Shown piece after piece: positions 9,044 to 15,829 of a stretch of DNA of 37,031 bases (its first letter is position 1; each line of letters starts with the position of its first letter). The stretch is from Prolixibacteraceae bacterium (lineage in GTDB: Bacteria > Bacteroidota > Bacteroidia > Bacteroidales > Prolixibacteraceae). The DNA lies in the NCBI GenBank assembly GCA_028282195.1, contig JANQII010000090.1:1-37031 (forward strand), given 5' to 3'. The notes below the pieces were generated by a model. The model saw nothing but the letters and a program-made list of their open reading frames with translations. It was not told the DNA's origin and did not search any database. The translations under genes and the position numbers were made by a program.

Positions 9044-9499
9044 CTACCAAAACTGGGGTTTAAATGCCGTTAAACTATAGTATGTGTAATATTTCCCTCT
9101 CATTTTTTTAAAGTTTTCCGGATAGGCAACACTTCCTTTAATCGATAGTACCTGGGGCGAGTCTTCCCCATTATAAAAAACGGTGATCGTTTTCCTGAAC
9201 CTTCCCGGATGACTGGTGTCGTATTTGATGGACAGCTTCCCCCGCTGATTTGCCTTTATCGGCCGCTTATCCCATTGGGCTACGGTACACCCGCAGGAGG
9301 TTTTTACCTGCTGGATCAACAAAGGGGATTTTCCACTGTTGAAAAACTCAAAACTGCATGTTGCATCAGCTTTGTACACTAAGCTCCCCATGTCAACTTC
9401 CAGGGTTTCAAACCTTAGTTGTGCACCCTGGGGGATTGGTTTGGGCTGGCAAGCTGTTAGGCTTACCAGTATAGCTGAGATTATGATTGGTATCTTCAC
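9044..9499 (-). CDS. DUF1573 lipoprotein
   Basis: A 151-residue lipoprotein with lipobox SLTAC (C17). Its body is an immunoglobulin-like DUF1573 domain: LRFETLEVDMGSLVYKADATCSFEFFNSG, then VKTSCGCTVAQWDKRPI and GKLSIKYDTSHPGRFRKTITVF. The SCGCT motif is the family hallmark. DUF1573 proteins are abundant secreted or surface proteins in Bacteroidota with no settled biochemical role. The same domain forms the C-terminal half of the protein at 12245, where it is fused to a thioredoxin fold. It lies 134 bp from the GtrB-like gene on the same strand. Confidence 0.9.
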   Translation of the reverse strand: MKIPIIISAILVSLTACQPKPIPQGAQLRFETLEVDMGSLVYKADATCSFEFFNSGKSPLLIQQVKTSCGCTVAQWDKRPIKANQRGKLSIKYDTSHPGRFRKTITVFYNGEDSPQVLSIKGSVAYPENFKKMRGKYYTYYSLTAFKPQFW

Positions 9500-9633
9500 C
9501 GTTATGTATTTAGTTTATTTATCATATAATAAACACATTAAAATATGTTATTATGGAGGACTTTTTACGACTTCGCTCTCTCGATCCCATATTGGAATGG
9601 ATTGGCTAAATCAATGATTGCTAAAATAACTGC

Positions 9634-10620
9634 TTAGTTTATAGCTACTACTTCCGCTTCTTTCTCTTTCTTTTTTAGATCTTCCTTTTTACTGATATTC
9701 TTAGCGGCTATAATATAGTTTGGGCGGCGCTTGTTCTCCATGAACAGTTTACCCAGGTATTCGCCAATAATGCCCAGCACAATGAGCTGCACCCCGGCCA
9801 GGAAAACCGTACTGATAATGGTAGAAGTCCAGCCTTGTATTGTTTTTTCTGTAAAATATTCAAGATAAAGTGCCCAGCCCATAATTACAAAGGCAATTAA
9901 CGAAACAAAAATGCCCGTAAACAAAGCCAACCGTAATGGCTTTATGCTTAATGATGTGATCCCGTTCAATGCCAGTTTTATCATTTTATGCAGGGGGTAA
10001 TGTGTTTTACCATGTAGCCTTTTTAAATGGTGGTACTTTACAAAACCTTTTTTAAAGCCCATCCACGCATACAAGCCCCTTAAGTAAAGATGGTTTTCAG
10101 GCAGCTGCCTGATGATGTTTGCTACTTTTTGATCGATTAAACGATAATCGTTAGCACTTTTAACAACCGGATATTCACTGATTTTATTCAATATCCAGTA
10201 GTAAAGATAGGATGAATATTTCTTGAACAGGCCTATGCTCTCCCTGTAAATAGGAACAGCTTCCACAACCATATATCCCTGCCCCCATTTGCCAATTAGT
10301 TCAGGTATCAGCGACGGGGGCTGCTGCAGGTCTGCATCAATGGTGATGATAGCATTCCCGCGGGCATGGCATATCCCGGCCTGCAAAGCGGCCTGGTGCC
10401 CAAAATTACGGGTAAACCTGATAAACCTGAGCTCGTCGTATTTATTGGCCAGCTTCTCATATACTTCCTGTAAAGGATCGCTGCTCCCATCGTCGACCAA
10501 GATTATTTCATAACTATACGTCCCCAGGTGTTTTTGCAGTTCGCTTACCATTAAGGGGATATTGGCAGCTTCATTGTAACAGGGTACAACTACCGAAACG
10601 AAGAATTTACTTTTTTTCAT
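9634..10620 (-). CDS. GtrB/DPM1-like polyprenyl-phosphate glycosyltransferase (GT2)
   Basis: A family-2 glycosyltransferase that most likely charges undecaprenyl phosphate with a sugar. The N-terminal GT-A domain starts FVSVVVPCYNEAANIPLMVS and contains LVDDGSSDP and the DxD-type TIDADLQQPP. The C-terminus has two membrane helices (LALFTGIFVSLIAFVIMGWAL; TIISTVFLAGVQLIVLGIIG) followed by EYLGKLFMENKRRPNYII, typical of GtrB/ArnC relatives. I prefer the ATG at 10620 (MKKSKFFVS) over the longer frame from 10680. It gives a normal GT2 N-terminus and a 14-bp overlap with the upstream GT-C gene, implying coupling. The product would be the lipid-linked donor for that GT-C enzyme. Confidence 0.9.
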   Translation of the reverse strand: MKKSKFFVSVVVPCYNEAANIPLMVSELQKHLGTYSYEIILVDDGSSDPLQEVYEKLANKYDELRFIRFTRNFGHQAALQAGICHARGNAIITIDADLQQPPSLIPELIGKWGQGYMVVEAVPIYRESIGLFKKYSSYLYYWILNKISEYPVVKSANDYRLIDQKVANIIRQLPENHLYLRGLYAWMGFKKGFVKYHHLKRLHGKTHYPLHKMIKLALNGITSLSIKPLRLALFTGIFVSLIAFVIMGWALYLEYFTEKTIQGWTSTIISTVFLAGVQLIVLGIIGEYLGKLFMENKRRPNYIIAAKNISKKEDLKKKEKEAEVVAIN

Positions 10621-11920
10621 TTGGGGTATTTTCAAGGGGGTTATCAACAGCAGGCAGTCCTTCTGCCTTCCGCTTTTCAATCAATTCCTTTACATTTTGT
10701 TTTATGGAACCGCTGTCTTTCCATTCCCGGGTACGAATAAACGAGTAGCCCCCTAAAAACAGGAACCATATAGCTACCCCCAGGGCAAGGAACTTACTCC
10801 AGCGACGATACTTTGTATAAATGTAAGTCACGAACCATGCCAACATAGTCCCAAGGCCAACAAGGCTTAAGTACATGTACCTGTCGGCGGTTATCATTTT
10901 CCGGGGCATGGGCACAATGTGCAGCACCAATACAATATTGATAAAAAACAACAGGAACCCGAATATAACCAAGCGGTTGTTCTTTTTGTAGTTGTACCAT
11001 AAAAAGGCAGCACAAATGAGGATAAGCACAATATACCCATAAAAATAAACGGGCAGTGGTTCCCCCCGTTCAATAGGAAAAAAGTAGAAATAATACAATT
11101 TGACCGGGGCTACAGACCGGAACACATAGTCCATAAAACTGCTCATTGCAAACATTGCCCGCTGATGAAGTGGGTACCCTTCAATATTAAGTTGCCCAAG
11201 GTCATTGGAAATGGAAAAGGCATACAATAAAACAGCAAGGGCAAAAAACGGGACTTTCTCTATAAGGACCTTTTTTATTTGCCTTTTGGTGCGTGCGGGC
11301 CTAAACCTGCCCAGGATGTAATCAAGGGCCAGTAAGTTCAACGGGAAAATAATAGCCTGTTCTTTTGAACCATATGCCAAAAGGTAACAAAAGGCCATGA
11401 CAAACAGCCATGGCACTTTCCTACTATCTACATACTTAAGGTAAGTCCGTAGTCCCAACAAAACGAACAGGGTATACAGGACAACCTTGGAGGCACTGAT
11501 CCACGCCACAGACTCAACCTGCAAAGGATGGATGGCAAAAACCAGGCTGCCCAAAACAGAGAAGCCCTTTGCACGCCCGGTTTTCCAGTTGGGTTTTACC
11601 TTTAGCAGGATTTTGGACAGGACCGTAAAAACCAGCATTACATTGGCACAGTGGACAACCAGGCTTGCCGCATGAAAAGCCGACGGGTTAAAACCGAACA
11701 ACTTATATATCAGGATATACAGCAAGGTGTTTACCGGCATGTACTGCCCAAGGTGAAAATGGGTAAAATGAAACGCCAGGTCATGAAAAGAGTGGCTCTG
11801 GACAAATTCATAATCCAGTACCTGCCACTGGTCGTCCCAGGCGTATTGGAAATCATTTAAAAAAGTAGGGGAGTAGGCTAAAACAGTTAATAGCACCAGC
11901 CCCATGATTGGGTATTTCAC
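10607..11920 (-). CDS. GT-C membrane glycosyltransferase, TMTC/ArnT-like
   Basis: A 437-residue polytopic protein with about ten membrane segments. The first periplasmic loop carries an acidic pair in FQYAWDDQWQVLDYEF, followed by HFTHFHLGQYMPVNTLLYILIYKLFGFNPSAFH, a pattern of GT-C enzymes related to eukaryotic TMTC O-mannosyltransferases. Such enzymes use polyprenyl-phosphate sugars to modify proteins or glycans outside the membrane. It overlaps the GtrB-like gene that probably makes its donor. The tail after the last helix (KRKAEGLPAVDNPLENTPNEKK) is soluble and lacks the TPR repeats often seen in the family. Sugar and acceptor are unknown. Confidence 0.82.
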   Translation of the reverse strand: MKYPIMGLVLLTVLAYSPTFLNDFQYAWDDQWQVLDYEFVQSHSFHDLAFHFTHFHLGQYMPVNTLLYILIYKLFGFNPSAFHAASLVVHCANVMLVFTVLSKILLKVKPNWKTGRAKGFSVLGSLVFAIHPLQVESVAWISASKVVLYTLFVLLGLRTYLKYVDSRKVPWLFVMAFCYLLAYGSKEQAIIFPLNLLALDYILGRFRPARTKRQIKKVLIEKVPFFALAVLLYAFSISNDLGQLNIEGYPLHQRAMFAMSSFMDYVFRSVAPVKLYYFYFFPIERGEPLPVYFYGYIVLILICAAFLWYNYKKNNRLVIFGFLLFFINIVLVLHIVPMPRKMITADRYMYLSLVGLGTMLAWFVTYIYTKYRRWSKFLALGVAIWFLFLGGYSFIRTREWKDSGSIKQNVKELIEKRKAEGLPAVDNPLENTPNEKK

Positions 11921-12244
11921 AATAAAAAGATTTTAAATTAACAAATGAAGCTTAAGTTGTGCCGAGGGATTACTTCAAAATTTACCTGGATAGTAGTGCA
12001 TTTTTTGAATTAACATGTCACTCATAGGATAACTAAAATGCTCGATGTCAATAGAGTCATCCGATGAGTTTTTCAATGAAACTTTATGAACGCACTACTA
12101 GCGATGAGCATCATAAAAACAAAAAAGGATAAACCTATCAATTTTTAATAGGTTGGTAGATTTTATAACTCCTAATTTTAAGATAGTTTGGAGCAGACTA
12201 GCTAATTATTCATGTGATTTGCATTGCACCTGAAAATGAATACC
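11921..12244. other. Spacer holding MITE copy A
   Basis: The 324-bp gap between the GT-C gene start and the thioredoxin-DUF1573 gene end holds one copy of the ~110-bp palindromic repeat (11991-12100). Otherwise it is AT-rich with no supportable gene. Confidence 0.6.
11991..12100 (+). mobile_element. MITE-like element, copy A
   Basis: A 110-bp non-coding element with terminal inverted repeats TAGTAGTGC...GCACTACTA and an inner inverted pair CTCATAGGAT...ATCCGATGAG. It is about nine-tenths identical by eye to the copies at 13167 (inverted) and 33676. All copies are bounded by TA, which fits a TA target duplication as made by IS630/Tc1-mariner-type transposases. No such transposase is in the window. 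Confidence 0.8.
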
Positions 12245-13132
12245 CTAAAGTACCTTCCCTTTAATTGAAATAATTCTAATACCACTACCGTTTTTAAAAG
12301 CCAAAGTAATCTTTTGAAAAAAATCTCCAGTATCATTCGCATGGTATTTAACTTTAATCCTAAGTTTCTTTTGTGGTTTTATAGGTTTTCTTTCCCATTC
12401 AACTTTAGTACAGCCACAAGAGGCTAATACATCTTCAATCTCAACTGGTGTATTTGAACAATTTTCGATTGTAAAGTAGGTAACATATTCTGTTCCTTTT
12501 TCAATGTTTCCAAAATCATGTGAACTCTTATTTATTTTTACTGGAGTATTGTTTTCTTTTCGTAATCGAAAATTTCGAAACTGGTTTCTTATGCTATTAT
12601 AATAATCAATTGATGATTTTATTTCTTCTTTATTTGAAGTATGAAAATTTGAAAGGCAATTGTATTTATTAATTACCAAATAATAAGGGCTGTTGTATTT
12701 TTCAAAATGAATTTGGGATTCAGCCATAGTCGTATTTATCACAGGTAAGCCTAAACCAAGCCCTTTTGCTAAGGAATTCCAAGTTCTGGAATTTTCAAAA
12801 GTTGTTAATATAAAAGTTTGTTTTCTTATCTCTTCCGGTAATTCTTTCAAATTATCAAGCTCAAATTGGATACATGAGCTGCAGTGAAATTCACTAATTC
12901 TCAACATAAGCATTGGAAAACAATCAATTCCTGTCTTTGCCTTTAAATCAATGCTATCAAGATGGAAAATCTTCCCTTCATCATAAGCGAAGGTTTTTCT
13001 AGTAAATGATGGCAGAGGATTGTTTTCTCTCTTTTCCTGTGGTGAACATTTTGTAAGTTTGAATTTTAAGAATAAAACAAAGACAATGCTTATTGTCAAA
13101 AAAGAAAAAAATATAAATAGTTTGGTTCTCAT
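12245..13132 (-). CDS. Membrane-anchored thioredoxin-fold protein fused to DUF1573 (cassette 1, gene 3)
   Basis: About 295 residues from the ATG at 13132, preferred because it places a clean basic start (MRTKLF) before the membrane anchor. Residues ~3-24 form the anchor or signal. The N-terminal half is thioredoxin-like, with a redox pair CSSC in RISEFHCSSCIQFELDN and a cis-Pro-like strand YNSPYYLVINKY. The C-terminal 90 residues are a DUF1573 domain (SSHDFGNIEKGTEYVTYFTI, VLASCGCTKVEWERKPIKP). It would act in the periplasm or at the surface as a thiol-disulfide protein. It sits downstream of the first peptide/propeller pair, separated by MITE copy B, while MITE copy A flanks its other end in the opposite orientation. 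Confidence 0.75.
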   Translation of the reverse strand: MRTKLFIFFSFLTISIVFVLFLKFKLTKCSPQEKRENNPLPSFTRKTFAYDEGKIFHLDSIDLKAKTGIDCFPMLMLRISEFHCSSCIQFELDNLKELPEEIRKQTFILTTFENSRTWNSLAKGLGLGLPVINTTMAESQIHFEKYNSPYYLVINKYNCLSNFHTSNKEEIKSSIDYYNSIRNQFRNFRLRKENNTPVKINKSSHDFGNIEKGTEYVTYFTIENCSNTPVEIEDVLASCGCTKVEWERKPIKPQKKLRIKVKYHANDTGDFFQKITLAFKNGSGIRIISIKGKVL

Positions 13133-13166
13133 GATTTTATCTTGATGGTTGTTCAAAAGATGCAAA

Positions 13167-13275
13167 TACTAGTGCGTTCATAAAGTTTCGTTAAAAAACT
13201 CATCGGATGAATCTGTTGATATTGAGTACTTTAGTTATCCTATGAGTGATGTGTTAATTCAAAAACTCACTACTA
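13167..13275 (-). mobile_element. MITE-like element, copy B (inverted)
   Basis: The 109-bp reverse-orientation copy of the element at 11991. It starts TACTAGTGCGTTCATAAAG and ends TCACTACTA. The inner dyad is ACTCATCGGAT...ATCCTATGAGT. Together with copy A it brackets the thioredoxin-DUF1573 gene, and it separates that gene from the propeller gene. Confidence 0.8.
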
Positions 13276-13292
13276 GATGGTTTAATTTAGTT

Positions 13293-13310
13293 TTACATAT
13301 GCATATGTAA
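13293..13310. promoter_or_regulatory. 18-bp perfect palindrome
   Basis: TTACATATGCATATGTAA is an exact dyad located 37 bp past the propeller stop and just beyond MITE copy B. It could be an operator-like site or part of the 3' end of the propeller transcript. There is no T-run. Function unknown. Confidence 0.35.
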
Positions 13311-13346
13311 GTTGCCGATCAAACTTTGTAACACCAATGTTTTCTC

Positions 13347-14570
13347 TTATTTAAATTTATACAGGATCAGGATTGGGTTATCTTCATTTTTAATGGTGTT
13401 AAGAAGTTTTGTTAAATGTACTGATCCGGGATTATTTTTTAGCAATGCCTTTTTGTTTTTTATAATTGTATGTGGTTCCAAATGTCCAACAAAGAATTCA
13501 TTGTAAACTAACTTTGGTGAAGAATAACCCAAATATTTTTTTTCAGGGGAGTACGTACCGTCAAAACAAAGGCTTTGCCCGGTTTGTTTATTGAAAATCA
13601 CATATCCATAATAGTTTCCAGGGGGGTTATACCGGATAAACAGGTGGCTCTTGTTTTCATAAAATTCCCCATGAAAGTAGCTGTATTTGTTCCTTTTCAA
13701 ATATTTGTCAAAATTTTCAGGGGTTGTTTCATTTGAATAGTTTTCTGGGAGCCCATTTTTGAATCTCAGTTTGTATTTTGGTATATAGCTCCCATCTGGC
13801 TTAATTGAAAATATGCAACCTGATAGTAAGGGAGAGAATAAAGTTTGGTCATTGTAGGTTTTTATGGGGTTGGTTAAAGTCCTGTCATAGTCTTTTAAAA
13901 ATGAATTATTTTTAAAACCTTTATACTTTATAATGCTATCACACGTGCCTATTAGCAGTCCATAGTTATTAATTTCCTTATTAAAGTAGTTTTGGCTATT
14001 TCCAGTTGCAAATACATAATCTTCATTGGAGATAGCAGCAAAACTCTGGAATCGGAAACCTGTTTTTTTCTCTTTAATGTAATTGCCATTTCTATCTAAG
14101 AAGAGAAGTTTTTTTCCAAACTCATCAAAAATCACGATTGTATCATGCTTGATAATAAAATCAGTAATTCTGATATATTCTTTTGGCCCACGCCCTCTCT
14201 TGTTAATTGTATAGCTGTGTTTTCCCTGTTTGTCAAAAACAAATATCGATTTTGCAAAATGTTGATCGAGGATAAATATTTGTCCTTTATCGATAATAAT
14301 TTTATCAATTCTCCCAATAAGTGAATTATCTGTTGTTTCAAGAGGGATATATTTCATTTCAGATATGGCCTGGTCAATGTTAAGGTTTTTAAAATCATTG
14401 CTAATATCAATATTGATCGACTTGAAACCGGTTTTTCGCATCTCTTCAGCATTTGATGTTTCAATATCCTTAAAGGCGATCTTATTTGTCGTTTTATTTT
14501 CTCTATTTGATGTGCTGCATGAAACGAACAATGACATGCTAACTAACAAAACTAAATAATATAATCTCAT
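13347..14570 (-). CDS. 6-bladed beta-propeller lipoprotein (cassette 1, gene 2)
   Basis: A 407-residue lipoprotein (lipobox FVSC near C18). The body repeats short beta blades in the order seen in Bacteroidota 6-bladed propellers: MKYIPLETTDNSLIGRIDKI, GQIFILDQHFAKSIFVFDKQGK, INKRGRGPKEYIRITDFII, then DTIVIFDEFGKKLLFLDRNGNYI. The IPLET, DxxxxSIFVF and RGxGPxEY signatures recur in the propellers at 20803 and 24303, so the three are paralogues. It follows the small peptide gene at 14702 and precedes a thioredoxin-fold gene, as in cassettes 2 and 3. The family's ligand is unknown. Binding of the neighbouring peptide is inference. Confidence 0.85.
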   Translation of the reverse strand: MRLYYLVLLVSMSLFVSCSTSNRENKTTNKIAFKDIETSNAEEMRKTGFKSINIDISNDFKNLNIDQAISEMKYIPLETTDNSLIGRIDKIIIDKGQIFILDQHFAKSIFVFDKQGKHSYTINKRGRGPKEYIRITDFIIKHDTIVIFDEFGKKLLFLDRNGNYIKEKKTGFRFQSFAAISNEDYVFATGNSQNYFNKEINNYGLLIGTCDSIIKYKGFKNNSFLKDYDRTLTNPIKTYNDQTLFSPLLSGCIFSIKPDGSYIPKYKLRFKNGLPENYSNETTPENFDKYLKRNKYSYFHGEFYENKSHLFIRYNPPGNYYGYVIFNKQTGQSLCFDGTYSPEKKYLGYSSPKLVYNEFFVGHLEPHTIIKNKKALLKNNPGSVHLTKLLNTIKNEDNPILILYKFK

Positions 14571-14584
14571 GTTTCTTTTTTTGC

Positions 14585-14664
14585 TGTCCCAAGAGAGTCA
14601 TATATTTGAGTAGCAAAGCAAAACCACTTACTTTAGCCCCACTAATATTTGACTTCTTGGGACA
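14585..14664 (-). promoter_or_regulatory. Intercistronic stem-loop, peptide 1 to propeller 1
   Basis: TGTCCCAAGA (14585) and its exact complement TCTTGGGACA (to 14664) enclose further pairing (AGTCA, ATATT), giving arms of about 20 nt around a ~33-nt loop. It fills most of the 131-bp gap between peptide and propeller genes. No T-run follows on the minus strand, so mRNA protection or attenuation of the downstream gene is more likely than full termination. Cassettes 2 and 3 have different palindromes in the same place. Confidence 0.55.
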
Positions 14665-14701
14665 TTTTTAAAATAATTAATAAAAATTGATTTTATGACG
14701 G

Positions 14702-15043
14702 TTAGAGAACGCAAATGCCAAAAGCCCTTTTGCAGCAAGTACCGTCATTAAACAAACATACACCGCTTCCCTCTGAACATACCCTGTATGTTCCCTTCTC
14801 CGTTTTGGTTATTACAAGTGGTGGGATACCAATACTAACAGAGAATTCGCATTCCGGATATGTAGCTTTCCAATTACCAGGGGTAGCTGAAGAACTACTA
14901 CCACCAGATGTCGTTACGGCCATCGCCTGCTCGCTTAGCAATAAAAACGGGTCATCCAAAGTAACCTTGATATTAAGCAGCAAGGCAAATACAAAAATTG
15001 CCGCTGCGACCAGTCGCAAGCCTTTTTTAGTTTTTGAATTCAT
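14702..15043 (-). CDS. Secreted Cys-rich peptide with NVEALA-like leader (cassette 1, gene 1)
   Basis: A 113-residue small secreted protein. A basic start (MNSKTKKGLR) and membrane segment (LVAAAIFVFALLLNI) are followed by KVTLDDPFLLLSEQAMA, which resembles the N-V-x(n)-L-x-x-A-L-A leader of Bacteroidota NVEALA-type peptides, with likely cleavage after AMA. The remaining part starts VTTSGGSSSS and contains six cysteines (YPEC, RVC, GVC, GTCCKR, GIC), suggesting disulfides. It heads a peptide-propeller-thioredoxin cassette. It is longer and less AT-rich than the peptides at 21900 and 25501. Assignment to the family is by pattern only. An open frame on the opposite strand is a shadow. Confidence 0.6.
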   Translation of the reverse strand: MNSKTKKGLRLVAAAIFVFALLLNIKVTLDDPFLLLSEQAMAVTTSGGSSSSATPGNWKATYPECEFSVSIGIPPLVITKTEKGTYRVCSEGSGVCLFNDGTCCKRAFGICVL

Positions 15044-15108
15044 AATCGTTATTTTTGTTTTGGGCAGTAGGAGCCATTGTTGTTAGCTGTCCCATTGCCC
15101 GGTTTATG

Positions 15109-15140
15109 GTGTGGCAGGGCCTTCCCTGCTACACTTTTTT
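15109..15140 (+). terminator. Plus-oriented intrinsic-terminator-like hairpin
   Basis: GTGTGGCAGGG-CCTT-CCCTGCTACAC forms an 11-bp stem (one G-T pair) followed directly by TTTTTT on the plus strand. No plus-strand gene ends here. It would end transcripts antisense to the peptide-1 gene. Read on the minus strand it is simply a stable leader hairpin. Confidence 0.5.
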
Positions 15141-15236
15141 ATTTAATTATTATCGTAACATACTTGAGGGTATGCACGCCTTTTGTTCCGTTCGCAATCT
15201 ATTGGGTAACAAAAGTATTTTAAGCTTATTTGTAAA

Positions 15237-15261
15237 CTAGAACATGTCCTGCCTCCTTTCT
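15237..15261 (-). promoter_or_regulatory. Extended Shine-Dalgarno plus two-codon ORF, cassette 1
   Basis: On the minus strand AGAAAGGAGG (15261-15252) is followed 6 nt later by ATG-TTC-TAG (15245-15237), a Met-Phe-stop ORF with ideal spacing. Long SD sequences are unusual in Bacteroidota. Cassettes 2 and 3 have the same feature with M-stop and MLQR-stop. The peptide gene starts about 190 nt downstream. Confidence 0.5.
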
Positions 15262-15284
15262 TTTTTTATTAAAGTCTCCGGGTG

Positions 15285-15303
15285 ATGCGGATTCTATCCG
15301 CAT
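15285..15303. repeat. REP-like short hairpin
   Basis: ATGCGGAT-TCT-ATCCGCAT is a perfect 8-bp stem with a 3-nt loop, of the same style as the hairpins at 2336 and 5791. It lies just upstream of the extended SD of cassette 1. Confidence 0.5.
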
Positions 15304-15477
15304 TTTATATCAGCAAATAAAATTCGCTACACCCCGGTTTATTGCTCCTTGCTTTCATTCCTGTTGGTGGTTTATAAAAAATTGATTGTTCAAACTTGTT
15401 TTTTCTATCTTTTTTTCATGGCTTCGCCCTCTCAGTCACAAAACCATGTACTTCATATAATTTGCTATTTTATATTT

Positions 15478-15512
15478 CCCGGGCAATTGATTAGATTGCC
15501 CGGGGTCTTTTT
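15478..15512 (+). terminator. Plus-oriented terminator-like hairpin
   Basis: CCCGGGCAAT-TGATTAG-ATTGCCCGGG is a perfect 10-bp stem, followed after two bases by CTTTTT on the plus strand. The flanking genes are both minus-strand, so its user is not evident. A short plus-strand transcript from 15300-15480 is possible. In the minus direction it follows the fold-back element downstream of the 15830 gene. Confidence 0.45.
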
Positions 15513-15524
15513 AGATACTTATGC

Positions 15525-15697
15525 CTAGTGGTTCAATTTATAAATAAGTGCCTTTAATTTTTGTTCCAATTTTTTCTTTATGCAAGGCGAAAAATCTGCG
15601 CATAGTCCGGCAGCTGCCGGATAAACGATTTTTTAACGAAGCAAAAAGGAAAAAGAGGGATGAAAATGAGGTTCGGATTTATGAATTGGACCACTAG
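15525..15697. mobile_element. 173-bp fold-back (MITE-like) element
   Basis: The ends are 21-bp inverted repeats with 19 matches: CTAGTGGTTCAATTTATAAA at 15525, and its near-complement ending CCACTAG at 15697. The centre (15606-15621) is the perfect palindrome TCCGGCAGCTGCCGGA. The arms between also pair in part (CGAAAAATC on the left, GATTTTTTAACG on the right), so the whole element can fold back on itself. It contains no supportable gene. Its ends loosely resemble those of the 110-bp family (AGTG...TTCATAAA), but the sequences are otherwise different. Confidence 0.7.
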
Positions 15698-15829
15698 CTT
15701 CCGAAAAGCGATAAAACTCATTATAAAGAGTAGTAATCCATGCTTAAACCTGCGGAGGTCTTTTCCCGGGAAAATGGTCACTGTAATAGGGGATGGCTTT
15801 CCTTTTAACAGGTTTTTATTCATGTGTTA

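Larger units (their letters stand above)
15044..15829. other. Long leader and repeat region upstream of cassette 1
   Basis: A 786-bp stretch without a convincing ordinary gene. From left to right it holds the peptide-1 leader with a plus-oriented terminator-like hairpin (15109), an extended Shine-Dalgarno with a two-codon ORF (15237-15261), a REP-like hairpin (15285), a second plus-oriented terminator-like hairpin (15478) and a 173-bp fold-back element (15525). An 81-codon minus-strand frame at 15578-15823 overlaps the fold-back element and is not supported. Confidence 0.6.

Noticed and set aside
14715-15086. 123-codon plus-strand frame opposite peptide 1
   Set aside because: It mirrors the minus-strand peptide gene, which has a signal peptide, leader and cysteines. 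The mirror frame has none of these.
15578-15823. 81-codon minus-strand frame
   Set aside because: Half of it is the 173-bp fold-back repeat. The remainder has no recognisable domain.
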